From the NCBI RefSeq assembly GCF_001511835.1, contig NZ_LN997848.1:1364001-1428000 (forward strand): DNA of 64,000 nucleotides, in the 5' to 3' direction. Below are positions 27,680-36,037 of the stretch, piece after piece. Every line of letters begins with the position of its first letter. The stretch's first letter is position 1. The position numbers and the translations under genes are program-made. The notes under the pieces are model-generated. The model did no database searches. It was not told the origin of the DNA and worked only from the letters and a program-made list of their open reading frames with translations. This stretch comes from Magnetospirillum sp. XM-1. Its GTDB lineage: Bacteria > Pseudomonadota > Alphaproteobacteria > Rhodospirillales > Magnetospirillaceae.

Positions 27680-28606
27680 CTACGCCTTTGGGGGTGTCTT
27701 GCCGGCCAGGGGATGGTGGGCACGGACCAGGCGCGAGGCCTCGTCGTCGATCAGGTGGGTATAGATCTCGGTGGTGGCGATGTCGGCGTGGCCCAGCATC
27801 TCCTGGACGCTTCTGAGGTCGGCCCCGCCGGCCAGCAGGTGGCTGGCGAAGGAGTGGCGCAGCACGTGGGGCGAGACCCTGGTGGGATCGAGACCCGCCT
27901 GGACCGCCACCCGGGCCAGCATCTTGGCGAAGCCGTCGCGGGTGAGGTGACCGGTGACGCCGCTGGACGGGAACAGCCAGCGCGACGGCTTGGATTTGGG
28001 AAGCATGGCCTCGCGCTCGGCCTTCCAGGCCATCAGGGCGGCGCGGGCCGGATCGGACAGCGGCACCATGCGTTCCTTCGACCCCTTGCCGCGCACCACC
28101 AGGACGGCAGGGTCGCGGGCCACGGCGGCCAGCGGCAGCGACACCAGTTCCGAGACGCGCAGCCCGGCGGCGTAAAGGGTTTCCAGCAGGGCGGTCATCA
28201 GGACGCCGTCCCTGCCCTCCAGGGCGCGGGCGGAATCCAGCAGGGCGACCACCTCCTCCTTGCGCAGGTATTTGGGCAAGGGGCGGCCCAGGCGTGGCGC
28301 GTCGATATTGGCGGTGGGGTCGTCGGGGCGCAGGCGCTCGGCGAAGGCGAAGCCGTAGAACTGCTTCAGGCAGGACAGCCGCCGGGCCTGGGTGCGGGCC
28401 GCCATGCCTATATCGGCCTGACGGGCGATATAGGCGGCGACGGCGCGATGGTCGGCGCCCAGGGGCTTAAGCCCCCGCCCGGCCAGGAACTCGGCGAAAT
28501 CGGCCAGATCGCGGCCATAGGCGTCCAGCGTGTTGGGACTGGCGCCCCGTTCGACCTGCATCATCTCGAGGAAAGCCTCGACGTGTCGGTCGAAGGCTTC
28601 GCTCAT
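27680..28606 (-). CDS. xerD: Site-specific tyrosine recombinase XerD
   Basis: XerD (308 residues) resolves chromosome dimers at dif together with XerC. The catalytic residues are all visible: Arg150 (AAGLRVSEL), Lys174 (RGKGSKERM), His247 and Arg250 (HVLRHSF), His273 (LGHADIATT) and Tyr282 (IYTH). The N-terminal SAM-like domain covers about 1-100. The start is ATG 28606, overlapping the stop of the upstream 586-residue gene by four bases; the longer open frame to 30061 is out-of-frame noise over that gene. The housekeeping length and sequence argue against a mobile-element integrase. Confidence 0.92.
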   Translation of the reverse strand: MSEAFDRHVEAFLEMMQVERGASPNTLDAYGRDLADFAEFLAGRGLKPLGADHRAVAAYIARQADIGMAARTQARRLSCLKQFYGFAFAERLRPDDPTANIDAPRLGRPLPKYLRKEEVVALLDSARALEGRDGVLMTALLETLYAAGLRVSELVSLPLAAVARDPAVLVVRGKGSKERMVPLSDPARAALMAWKAEREAMLPKSKPSRWLFPSSGVTGHLTRDGFAKMLARVAVQAGLDPTRVSPHVLRHSFASHLLAGGADLRSVQEMLGHADIATTEIYTHLIDDEASRLVRAHHPLAGKTPPKA

Positions 28607-30363
28607 CCGCCGTTGGCCAGCACCGCTTCCAGGGCCAGTTCGCGGGCTTCGCGCTCGAATCCGGCCTGGCGCAGGAACACCACCACCCGGCCGATCAGGT
28701 CGGGATCGGCGTTTTCCAGTCCCCCCTCGCCCAGGGCGGCGACCGACAGCAGCACGGTTTCCCCCCGGCGCGCCCCCTCGGCGGCGGCGCGCAGCAGCGC
28801 CTTCAGCGCCGGCTTCGGCGTCGGGCCGGTGATGGTGCCGACGGCATGGGGCGCCCAGGCCGAGGCGGGAATGGGTTCCCCCACCGCCTGCAGCATGGCC
28901 AGGGTGACCACGGTGCGGCGTTCGTTCAGTTGCGAGCCTTCCAGCCATGCGGCGAAGGAATCGGCGGGGCTGGGATCGAGGCCGACGCGGGCGATGCGGG
29001 CCAGGGGCCACAATCCGGCGGCCAGCTTGGCGGCGGCCGGGTCGGTCTTGGCCAGCGTCAGCCAGTTGCCCGCCGCCTCGGGCCGTCCCACCGCGTAAAG
29101 GGCGCGGGCCAGCATGGGGGCGGCTCCGGCCAGATCGGGGGCCGGCTTCAGTTCGGCGATCAGCGGGGCGTAGAGCCGGGCGGTGGCGGCGAAGGCGTGG
29201 CGCTCGGCCGCTGCCAGCAGGACGCGGGTGATCAGCTCGGCCCGGGCGGGGGCGGCCTGCTCGGCGCCGACGGCGCGCAGCCACAGCACGCGGCCCCGGG
29301 GGCTCTTGTCGCCCTGGGTGGCGGCGGCCTGCTGCTCGGCGGGGGTCAGGCTGACCTCGGCCATCAGCTTGCGCAGGGATTCGGTGTCGAGGATGCCCAG
29401 CGCCTCGGCCCGCTCGGCGGCGGTGATCCGGTGGTCGGCGGCCATGCCGGGATTGTCGGCGATGGCGCGCAGCATGGAGGGCGGCGCGTTGGCGACGGTG
29501 TCGGCGGGCAGCGGCAGCTTGGCCGCCTTGAAGGCGGCCAGATGCAGCGGGGTGGGATTGGGCAGCTTGTCCACCTTGGCCGGCGGCGTGCCGCCCATGA
29601 CCTCGGCGGCGGCGATGAAGGCGTGGTCGGCGTCCTTGCGCTCGCGCATCAGGTCCAGCGCCATGCCGGCTTCCAGCGTCTTGCCGGCGGTCATCTGGCA
29701 GAACACCGCCAGGCGCGGGTCGAGGGGCGCGCCCTGGGCCAGGATGGCGGCCTCGGCGCAGGCGGCCTTGGAATCGCCGGACAGCAGGAAGGTGTCCACC
29801 TTGAGGCGCGACAGGCCGGGCGAGGCCAGCGAGGCGGGGGCGGCCTTCAGCAGGGCGGCCAGTCCGTCGATCTCGCCCATGGCGAACAGTCGCTCGGCGC
29901 GCAGCTCCAGGAGCGACGGCGTCTGGCCGCGATTGCCGTCGGGCGCGGCCGCCGCAGACAGCAGCAAGCGGCGCGACAGGGAATGGGCGGCGCGCGAGCC
30001 GGGCGCGGCGGGCAGGGCCGGCAGGATCTTGCGCACCAGGGTGGCGGAGGTGCCGTGCCACATGCCCATGCCCAAACCGCCCTGCGCCTCGTCGAGGGCG
30101 CCGACTGCGTCGGGGTCGGGGGCCTTCAGCTCCTCCACCTCGAAGCGGGGGCCGGGCTTGGCCGGGCCGCCGGGGAACTCGGTGGCGGTGGTGGGGCGCG
30201 GCGCGGCGGGGGACTCGGCCTGGGGCGTCGTCGCCTGGGATGGGGCTTCCAGATTGGGCGAGGTCAGGATCAGCGGCTTGCCCGGCTGCTGGGCCAGGGC
30301 GGCGGGCGCCAGAAGGACGGCGCCGAACGCCAGGGCCAGGGCTTTAGCGCGGGAAGCGGGCAT
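28603..30363 (-). CDS. Exported alpha-helical repeat protein of unknown function
   Basis: The 586-residue, Ala/Leu-rich protein has a signal peptide ending PAALAQ. A Pro/Ser/Thr-rich linker follows (about 30-75), then a long helical region resembling irregular TPR or SEL1-like repeats. I do not recognise a named family. Its stop overlaps the xerD start (ATGA) and its start lies inside the small 46-residue gene upstream, so it is the middle gene of a three-gene overlapping run. The coupling to xerD is conserved-looking but unexplained. Confidence 0.75.
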   Translation of the reverse strand: MPASRAKALALAFGAVLLAPAALAQQPGKPLILTSPNLEAPSQATTPQAESPAAPRPTTATEFPGGPAKPGPRFEVEELKAPDPDAVGALDEAQGGLGMGMWHGTSATLVRKILPALPAAPGSRAAHSLSRRLLLSAAAAPDGNRGQTPSLLELRAERLFAMGEIDGLAALLKAAPASLASPGLSRLKVDTFLLSGDSKAACAEAAILAQGAPLDPRLAVFCQMTAGKTLEAGMALDLMRERKDADHAFIAAAEVMGGTPPAKVDKLPNPTPLHLAAFKAAKLPLPADTVANAPPSMLRAIADNPGMAADHRITAAERAEALGILDTESLRKLMAEVSLTPAEQQAAATQGDKSPRGRVLWLRAVGAEQAAPARAELITRVLLAAAERHAFAATARLYAPLIAELKPAPDLAGAAPMLARALYAVGRPEAAGNWLTLAKTDPAAAKLAAGLWPLARIARVGLDPSPADSFAAWLEGSQLNERRTVVTLAMLQAVGEPIPASAWAPHAVGTITGPTPKPALKALLRAAAEGARRGETVLLSVAALGEGGLENADPDLIGRVVVFLRQAGFEREARELALEAVLANGG

Positions 30364-30484
30364 CCGGTACGACCTTCTCGATCTTCGCCGACGGGGGCGG
30401 CGGGTCCCAGGTGGACAGGAACAATCCGCCGCCGACGATCACCGCCAGCAGCAGGGCAACAAGAAGGCCGGCAATCTTGCTCAT
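30344..30484 (-). CDS. 46-residue single-helix membrane protein
   Basis: This short gene reads from ATG 30484: MSKIAGLLVALLLAVIVGGG at the N-terminus, then LFLSTWDPPPPSAKIEKVVP and a basic end. It has one membrane helix (about 5-23) followed by a Pro-rich periplasmic tail. The TAA stop (30344-30346) overlaps the start region of the next gene by 20 bases, supporting translation as one unit. It is probably the first gene of the xerD operon. Function is unknown. Confidence 0.65.
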   Translation of the reverse strand: MSKIAGLLVALLLAVIVGGGLFLSTWDPPPPSAKIEKVVPDARFPR

Positions 30485-30661
30485 GGGAGACGGAAGACCT
30501 CTCGCGACAGCGACATTTCTGGACAGGACCGCCGACGTGCGGCTAAAAGCGGCAGGGACGGCCCCATTGCGTTCGTGGGCGCAGTGTATCGGCCAAGGCG
30601 GCGGGGATCAACGCCGGCTCAACGCTTTTTTACAGGAACGGGACGAAGCGTGGATCAGGGC

Positions 30662-31234
30662 ATGGCCGACGAACTGGCGAGACTGGCGCCGCAACTGGCC
30701 GGGCGCATCAGCCGAACCGTCGTCCTGGTCGGGCTGATGGGGGCGGGAAAGTCCTGCGTCGGCCGCCGCCTCGCCGCCCGGCTGGGCATGGATTTCCTCG
30801 ATTCCGACGTGGAGTTCGAGGCTGCCTCGGGCAGCACCATCAGCGATTATTTCGCCCGCTTCGGCGAGCCGGCCTTCCGCGAAGGCGAGCGCAAGGTGAT
30901 CTCGCGCCTGCTCGACGGCCCCCCGGTGGTGCTGGCCACCGGCGGCGGCGCCTTCGTCGATCCTGCCACCCGCGAGCGTATCAAGCGCACCGGCACCTCG
31001 GTGTGGATCCGGGCCGACCTCGACCTGCTGTTGAAGCGCACGGTGGGCCGCGACCACCGCCCCCTGCTCAAGCAGGGCGATCCTAAGGAAATCCTCGGCC
31101 GCCTGATGGAAGCCCGCTACCCCATCTATGCCGAGGCCGACATCATCGTCGATTCCACCGACGAAATCCCCGAGGCCACCGTGATCCGCGTCATGGCCGG
31201 CCTGATCGAGCATTTGAACTCGGAGAGCAAATGA
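30662..31234 (+). CDS. aroK: Shikimate kinase
   Basis: AroK (190 residues) phosphorylates shikimate in aromatic amino-acid synthesis. Walker A is GLMGAGKS at about 24-31, the shikimate-binding region contains FLDSDVEFE, and VLATGGGAF gives the GGG motif. An LID-type Arg lies in GRDHRPLL. ATG 30662 is used; an in-frame GTG at 30650 with GGAACGGGA upstream is an alternative. The stop overlaps the aroB start, giving the classical aroK-aroB operon. Confidence 0.95.
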   Translation: MADELARLAPQLAGRISRTVVLVGLMGAGKSCVGRRLAARLGMDFLDSDVEFEAASGSTISDYFARFGEPAFREGERKVISRLLDGPPVVLATGGGAFVDPATRERIKRTGTSVWIRADLDLLLKRTVGRDHRPLLKQGDPKEILGRLMEARYPIYAEADIIVDSTDEIPEATVIRVMAGLIEHLNSESK

Positions 31235-32349
31235 TGAGCGCCGCCCCTGAACAGGTCCTGGTCGAACTGGGCGAGCGCAGCTATCCCATCCATATCGGCC
31301 CCGGCCTGCTGGACCGGGCGGGCGAGATGATCAAGCCGAAGATGCGGGGCGGCCGCGCCCTGGTGGTCACCGACACCAACGTGGCGCCGCTTTATCTCGA
31401 ACGGGTGCAGAAGAGCCTGGCCGAGGCCGGGGTCACCACCATGCACACCGTGGTGCCGGCCGGCGAGCAGACCAAGGACTTCAAGCACCTGGAAGCCCTG
31501 CTCGACGCCATGCTGGAAGCCCGCGCCGAGCGCGGGGCCATGATCGTGGCGCTGGGGGGCGGCGTGATCGGCGACCTCACCGGCTTCGCCGCCTCGATCC
31601 TGCTCAGGGGCGTGGATTTCGTCCAGATCCCCACAACCTTGCTGTCCCAGGTGGATTCCTCGGTGGGCGGCAAGACCGGCATCAACACCCGCCAGGGCAA
31701 GAACCTGATCGGCTCGTTCTACCAGCCCCGCCTGGTGCTGGCCGACACGGAAGTACTCGACACCCTGCCAAAGCGCCAGGTGCTGGCCGGCTATGCCGAG
31801 GTGGTCAAATACGGGGTGATCGACGACGAGCCGTTCTTCGCCTGGCTGGAGGAAAACGGCTCCAAGGTGATCGAGGGCGACATGGAGGCGCGGCGCCACG
31901 CCGTCGCGGTGTCCTGCCGCGCCAAGGCCCGCATCGTCGGCGCCGACGAGCGGGAAGGCGGCGTGCGCGCCCTGCTCAATCTCGGCCACACCTTCGGCCA
32001 CGCGCTCGAGGCCGAGACCGGCTTCTCCGACGAGATGCTGCACGGTGAGGCGGTGGCCATCGGCATGGTGATGGCGCTGCGCCTGTCGGCCCGGCTGGGG
32101 CTGGCGCCCGCCGCCGATGCCCTGCGCCTCGAGCGGCATCTGAACGCGGTGGGCCTGCCCGCCGCCCTGCCCAAGCCCCGGCTGTGGGCGGTGGACAGCC
32201 TGATCCACCACATGGCCGGCGACAAAAAGGTCAAGGACGGCAAGGTCACCTTCGTGATGGCCAAGGGGATTGGCAAAAGCTTCCTGACCCGCGAGGTGGG
32301 GCAAGCCGAACTGGCCTCCATGCTGGCGGAGATGGCCGCGGGGCGTTAA
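31231..32349 (+). CDS. aroB: 3-dehydroquinate synthase
   Basis: AroB (372 residues) makes 3-dehydroquinate from DAHP using NAD and a divalent metal. NAD-binding VALGGGVIGDLTGFAAS is at about 103-119, with QIPTTLLSQVDSSVGGKTG and the metal/active-site His motif NLGHTFGHALE further on. The start ATG at 31231 overlaps the aroK stop (ATGA); a second ATG follows immediately. A CorC-like gene follows after seven bases. Confidence 0.96.
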   Translation: MMSAAPEQVLVELGERSYPIHIGPGLLDRAGEMIKPKMRGGRALVVTDTNVAPLYLERVQKSLAEAGVTTMHTVVPAGEQTKDFKHLEALLDAMLEARAERGAMIVALGGGVIGDLTGFAASILLRGVDFVQIPTTLLSQVDSSVGGKTGINTRQGKNLIGSFYQPRLVLADTEVLDTLPKRQVLAGYAEVVKYGVIDDEPFFAWLEENGSKVIEGDMEARRHAVAVSCRAKARIVGADEREGGVRALLNLGHTFGHALEAETGFSDEMLHGEAVAIGMVMALRLSARLGLAPAADALRLERHLNAVGLPAALPKPRLWAVDSLIHHMAGDKKVKDGKVTFVMAKGIGKSFLTREVGQAELASMLAEMAAGR

Positions 32350-32356
32350 CGGGGGG

Positions 32357-33649
32357 ATGGCGATGGATCAGGGGACGCTTTTTCTCACCCTTTCGGTGGT
32401 CGCCATCGTGGTGCTGCAGGCCGGGTCGGCGTTCTTCGCCGGTACCGAGACGGCGCTGACCGCCGTGTCGCGCCCGGTGATGCACCAGCTGGAGCAGGAC
32501 GGCAGCCTTCCCGCCAAGCGGGTCAACCGGCTGATCGACGCCCGCCAGCGCCTGATCGGGGCGCTGCTGATCGGCAATTCGCTGACCCACACCCTGTCCT
32601 CGTCCCTGGCCACCGGCGTGCTGGTCGGCATGTTCGGCGAGGTGGGCGTCGCCTACGCCTCGGCGGGCATGACGGTGATCATCGTGGTGTTCGGCGAGGT
32701 GCTGCCCAAGACCTACGCCATTTACCACGCCAACCGCATGGCCCTGCTGTTCTCCGGCCCGGTCACCGGGGTGGTCTGGCTGCTGACGCCCTTCGTGCGC
32801 GCCGTCGAGCTGGTGGTGGGGGGCGTGTTCCGCCTGTTCGGCGCCAAGTACTCCACCACGGTCAGCGTCGAGGCCTCCATGATGGAGCTGAAGGGCGCCA
32901 TCGAGGTCCATGCCGGCGAGGAGGAGGTCAAGGAGGAGCGGCGCATGCTGCGCTCCATCCTGGAACTGGGCGACGTGGAGGTGGAGCAGGTGATGACCCA
33001 CCGGCGCGGCGTGGTCACCGCCGATGCCGGGCTGCCCGCCGCCGAGATCCTGGAACTGGTGGTGAGCAGCACCTTTTCCCGCGTGCCGCTGTGGAAGGAC
33101 GATCCCGACAACATCGTCGGCGTGGTCCACGCCAAGGATCTGCTGCGCGCCGTCCGCGCCCTGGAAGGCGAGTTGGACAAGCTGGACGTGGTCGAGCTGG
33201 CCTCGGACCCCTGGTTCATTCCCGATTCCACCACCTTGCTGGAGCAGTTGCAGGCCTTCCGGTCGCGGCGCGAGCATTTCGCCCTGGTGGTGGACGAGTA
33301 CGGCACCCTGATGGGCGTGGTCACCCTGGAAGACATCCTGGAGGAGATCGTCGGCGACATCGCCGACGAGCACGACGTGACGGTGGCCGGCGTCAGGCCG
33401 CAATCGGATGGCTCCTACATCATCGACGGCTCGGTGACCATCCGCGACCTCAACCGTCAGTTCGAGTGGCGGCTGCCCGACGACGAGGCCGCCACCATCG
33501 CCGGGCTGGTGCTGCACGAGGCGCGGCAGATCCCCGACGTGGGCCAGGTGTTCCGCTTCTACGGCTTCCGCTTCGAGATCGCCCGGCGCCAGCGCAACCA
33601 GATCACCTCGCTGCGGGTGACGCCGCCCGCTCCGGCCGCCGGCGACTGA
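32357..33649 (+). CDS. CNNM/CorC-family membrane protein (hemolysin-like)
   Basis: The 430-residue protein has the CNNM transmembrane domain (DUF21, about 1-190, with four hydrophobic segments, FFAGTETALTAV and VVFGEVLPKTYA). A CBS-domain pair follows (about 210-340, including LVVDEYGTLMGVVTLEDILEEIVGDI), then a CorC/HlyC transporter-associated domain. Relatives export Mg2+/Co2+ or modulate such transport. It is probably cotranscribed with aroKB. The old name hemolysin C is misleading. Confidence 0.9.
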   Translation: MAMDQGTLFLTLSVVAIVVLQAGSAFFAGTETALTAVSRPVMHQLEQDGSLPAKRVNRLIDARQRLIGALLIGNSLTHTLSSSLATGVLVGMFGEVGVAYASAGMTVIIVVFGEVLPKTYAIYHANRMALLFSGPVTGVVWLLTPFVRAVELVVGGVFRLFGAKYSTTVSVEASMMELKGAIEVHAGEEEVKEERRMLRSILELGDVEVEQVMTHRRGVVTADAGLPAAEILELVVSSTFSRVPLWKDDPDNIVGVVHAKDLLRAVRALEGELDKLDVVELASDPWFIPDSTTLLEQLQAFRSRREHFALVVDEYGTLMGVVTLEDILEEIVGDIADEHDVTVAGVRPQSDGSYIIDGSVTIRDLNRQFEWRLPDDEAATIAGLVLHEARQIPDVGQVFRFYGFRFEIARRQRNQITSLRVTPPAPAAGD

Positions 33650-33719
33650 GCGCCAGCCGCCTCAGGCTGAAAGCTGCTTCACCCGTGGCTCAGCATGACA
33701 ATGAGCCAGAGTGATCCCA

Positions 33720-33749
33720 TTCACATCCCGTTAACTCCACATATAGTAT
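33720..33749 (+). promoter_or_regulatory. Candidate promoter of the phoH leader RNA
   Basis: TTCACA at 33720-33725 is followed after 16 bases by TATAGT (33742-33747); TAGTAT, at 18 bases spacing, is the alternative -10. This gives a start near 33755 and a transcript entering the structured leader. Confidence 0.45.
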
Positions 33750-33754
33750 TACAA

Positions 33755-33966
33755 TCGGGTGACGGGACCGATTTGTTGTCGACAAGCCGAGTCTTCGTTG
33801 TTTAAGGTTTTTGCGGGTTGTGATCGCGGATGGAGGAATCCACGTTGATTCGCTGCTTGAGCCGAGCACCGGAAGGCATTTCCGGACAGGGTCGCCCGCC
33901 GCTTGCGGGCCGCAGCGTCCTCCGCCTCTCCCATCAGGGGTCTCTCGTGCCGAGAGGCCCTTTTTT
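33755..33966 (+). ncRNA. Candidate terminated leader or small RNA upstream of phoH
   Basis: The stretch between a promoter-like sequence and phoH holds several hairpins: CCGGAA/TTCCGG at 33869-33885, GCCCGC/GCGGGC at 33894-33910, and a possible closing pair GGAGGA (near 33832) with TCCTCC (33918-33923). A strong intrinsic terminator ends it at 33966, 38 bases before the phoH start. It is not a match to SRP RNA or tmRNA that I can recognise. It could be an attenuating leader or an independent sRNA. The 5' end is inferred. Confidence 0.45.
33938..33966 (+). terminator. Intrinsic terminator just before phoH
   Basis: GGGTCTCTC (33938-33946) pairs with GAGAGGCCC (33952-33960) in a 9-bp stem with one G-U pair, followed by six T. 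It stands between the CorC-like gene and phoH, so readthrough or a second promoter is needed for phoH expression from upstream. Confidence 0.9.
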
Positions 33967-34004
33967 GTTGCCCTCTTCCCTCAGTGTTCGTGAAGGAGTC
34001 CCAG

Positions 34005-34742
34005 ATGGCCAAGCGCGCTACGCGGGTTGCCGCGTCGAAGAATGAACCGGTGGTGCCGCTGTATCCCGCCGAGAAGGCCTGGAGCCCGCTGGGAGAGGAC
34101 GACCAGCATCGCGATCAGAGCTACGTGCGCAAGGTCCGCCCGCAAAGCGAGAACCAGCGCCAGCTGCTTCGGGCCATCGCCGACGGCAACCTGACCCTGG
34201 CGCTGGGGCCGGCGGGCACCGGCAAGACCTATCTGGCCATCTCGGCGGCGGTGGAGGCCTTCGAGGAGGGCAAGGTGGCGCGCATCATGCTGTCGCGCCC
34301 GGCGGTGGAAGCGGGCGAAAGCCTGGGCTTCCTGCCCGGCGATCTGCAGGAGAAGCTGGCCCCTTATCTGCGGCCCCTCTACGACGCCCTGTCCGACCGC
34401 CTGGGCGGCAAGCGGCTGCGGGCCCTGCTGGCCGACGGCTCCATCGAGATCGCCCCCATCGCCTATATGCGCGGCCGGACGCTCAACAACGCCTTCGTGG
34501 TCATCGACGAGGCGCAGAACTGCACCTACGGCCAGATCAAGATGCTGCTCACCCGCCTGGGCTGGCACTCCACCATGGTGCTGACCGGCGACCCGGACCA
34601 GAGCGACCTGCTGCCCGGCATGTCGGGGCTGGCCGACATCGCGGGGCGGCTGTCGGACCTGCCCGACGTGGCGGTGGTGCATCTGAACGAGAAGGACATC
34701 GTCCGCCACCCGCTGGTGGCCAGCATGCTGACAGTGCTGTAA
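34005..34742 (+). CDS. phoH: PhoH-family ATPase
   Basis: PhoH (245 residues) is an ATP-binding protein linked to phosphate starvation and RNA metabolism. Walker A is LGPAGTGKTYLA, with ESLGFLPGDLQEK after it. Walker B is FVVIDEAQNC, followed by the sensor-like TGDPDQSDL. It is shorter than YbeZ (about 350 residues), lacking the N-terminal extension, and no ybeY lies beside it. AAGGAG precedes ATG 34005 by about five bases. A terminator-bearing leader lies directly upstream, suggesting transcription control by attenuation (inference). Confidence 0.92.
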   Translation: MAKRATRVAASKNEPVVPLYPAEKAWSPLGEDDQHRDQSYVRKVRPQSENQRQLLRAIADGNLTLALGPAGTGKTYLAISAAVEAFEEGKVARIMLSRPAVEAGESLGFLPGDLQEKLAPYLRPLYDALSDRLGGKRLRALLADGSIEIAPIAYMRGRTLNNAFVVIDEAQNCTYGQIKMLLTRLGWHSTMVLTGDPDQSDLLPGMSGLADIAGRLSDLPDVAVVHLNEKDIVRHPLVASMLTVL

Positions 34743-34786
34743 GGGTTTCGTGAAAAGTCCTTCGGCCTTGCGGCCGGGGGGCTTCC

Positions 34787-35446
34787 TCACATGGAACAAA
34801 GCTTGTGCGGGCCGATGTCCAGGTGCAGGTGGTCGGCGTGCAGCTTGTTGTGGTTGGGCGTCAGCACCACGTTGAAGTGCTCGCACGACGCCCGGGCCAC
34901 CGCCTGGAGGAACTCGCTCCTCTTGCCGGCGCCCCGCCAGTCCTTCTTCACCGAGATCATGGTGCCGTCGGCCAGCTCGAAGCCGCCAATGTCGATGGCC
35001 TGGCCCTTGCCGTGTTCCGACAGTCGCCCACCCTTGCTGCCCATGTCGGCCGAGGCGACGGTGGTCTCGGTGCGTCGGCTGCGGCAGTTGTAGGTTCCCA
35101 TGTGGTGGAGCTTGGCGACGCGCTGCCCGAGGATCCTTTGGGCGGCGGCCTGCACCACCTGGGTTTCGAAACGGTCGACCACCCGGGCCATGGAGCACGA
35201 CATCACCCCGGGGCGGTTCCAGCTGGTCCCGGAATCGGCGGTCACCTTGACGGGATTGGCGATGGAGCACGAGCCGGCGCCGGTCGCCGCTTGCGGCTCG
35301 AAGGCCACGCGGCGGTCGTGCAAATCCTTCAGGCAGGCGGAATCGGGGTCGAGGATGGGCGGCGGCGGAGCGGGCCGGGGCGGCGGCGACGAGCACGCGC
35401 CCAGCAAGGCCAAGGTCAGGACGGCAAAGGCGAGGCGTTTGGACAA
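34787..35446 (-). CDS. Extensin-like lipoprotein, putative LAS-type peptidase
   Basis: The 219-residue protein begins with a lipoprotein signal (LALLGAC, Cys at about 18) and a Pro-rich spacer (about 21-32). The extensin_C domain follows, a relative of D-Ala-D-Ala metallopeptidases: SEHGKGQAIDIGGF supplies a His/Asp pair and LHADHLHLDIG a second His pair for zinc. Several Cys are conserved. It may trim envelope peptidoglycan. The start is TTG at 35446, the only codon at the right distance from the hydrophobic core; support from a ribosome site is weak. It converges with phoH. Confidence 0.8.
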   Translation of the reverse strand: MSKRLAFAVLTLALLGACSSPPPRPAPPPPILDPDSACLKDLHDRRVAFEPQAATGAGSCSIANPVKVTADSGTSWNRPGVMSCSMARVVDRFETQVVQAAAQRILGQRVAKLHHMGTYNCRSRRTETTVASADMGSKGGRLSEHGKGQAIDIGGFELADGTMISVKKDWRGAGKRSEFLQAVARASCEHFNVVLTPNHNKLHADHLHLDIGPHKLCSM

Positions 35447-35555
35447 GGTCGCGGTTCCGCAGCGCGAGAATCCAATTATCTAGCGCAATTGCGGCCGGAA
35501 AGTCACGGGATATCTCAAAAACAGCCCGGAACCCGTTGTAAGTCTTAACGTATGG

Positions 35556-35879
35556 TTAACCGAGCTTTACCGCGGTGCCGTTGGCCGAGACGATCAGCAT
35601 GGTCTTGCCGTCGCCGCCGATGGTCTCGTAATCCAGGTCCACCGCCACCACCGCGTCGGCGCCCATCTGGGCGGCCTGGGCCTGCAGGTCGGCCAGGGCG
35701 GCGTCCTTGGCGTCGCGCAGGACGTTCTCGTACGAGCCCGAGCGGCCGCCGACGATGTCGCGCACGCTGGCCAGCATGTCGCGGAAGATGTTGGTGCCCA
35801 TCACCGCGCTGCCGCTGACGATGCCGAGATAGGCGGTGATGCGCTTGTCCTCGACGGAATCTGTGGTGGTGATGATCAT
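35556..35879 (-). CDS. ybjQ: YbjQ (UPF0145) family protein
   Basis: The 107-residue protein matches the YbjQ family of pentameric small proteins of unknown function, often annotated as heavy-metal binding. The N-terminal [20 protein letters not shown] and the later [17 protein letters not shown] blocks are characteristic. GAGGG lies four bases before ATG 35879; the longer frame to 35957 is not supported. It is divergent from mogA across a hairpin-rich gap. Confidence 0.85.
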   Translation of the reverse strand: MIITTTDSVEDKRITAYLGIVSGSAVMGTNIFRDMLASVRDIVGGRSGSYENVLRDAKDAALADLQAQAAQMGADAVVAVDLDYETIGGDGKTMLIVSANGTAVKLG

Positions 35880-35940
35880 GCTGCCCTCGCGCTCTTGACC
35901 GGTTTCGTCGAGGTCATCACACTCCGTGATCCTTTTCCAG

Positions 35941-36023
35941 AGCAAGATCGCATTCATGCGTGAATCTTGCTCTCGCTCAATTCGGATTGAGCCTGATCCG
36001 GTCGTATCGACCGGATCAGGCTC
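35941..36023 (+). promoter_or_regulatory. Three consecutive hairpins before mogA
   Basis: The first is AGCAAGAT/ATCTTGCT (35941-35971) with an inner CGCA/TGCG. The second is GCTCAAT/ATTGAGC (35975-35992). The third is a 16-bp perfect stem, GAGCCTGATCCGGTCG with its complement and a 3-base loop (35989-36023). The third stem ends two bases before the GGGAGA ribosome site of mogA. It may control translation, be a dispersed palindrome, or act as a divergent operator. Confidence 0.5.
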
Positions 36024-36037
36024 TGGGAGAATTCGCC

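Noticed and set aside
27680..28606. XerD as a mobile-element integrase
   Set aside because: Sequence, length and operon position fit housekeeping XerD; no attachment sites or phage genes nearby.
28607..30061. N-terminal extension of XerD
   Set aside because: It overlaps the 586-residue gene in another frame; XerD has a normal start at 28606.
33755..33966. Match to 6S, SRP or tmRNA
   Set aside because: The conserved cores of those RNAs are not present; I describe it only as a candidate leader.
33830..34045. Short ORF in the phoH leader as a leader peptide
   Set aside because: Its reading runs through the terminator stem and past the phoH start without a sensible stop or regulatory codon pattern.
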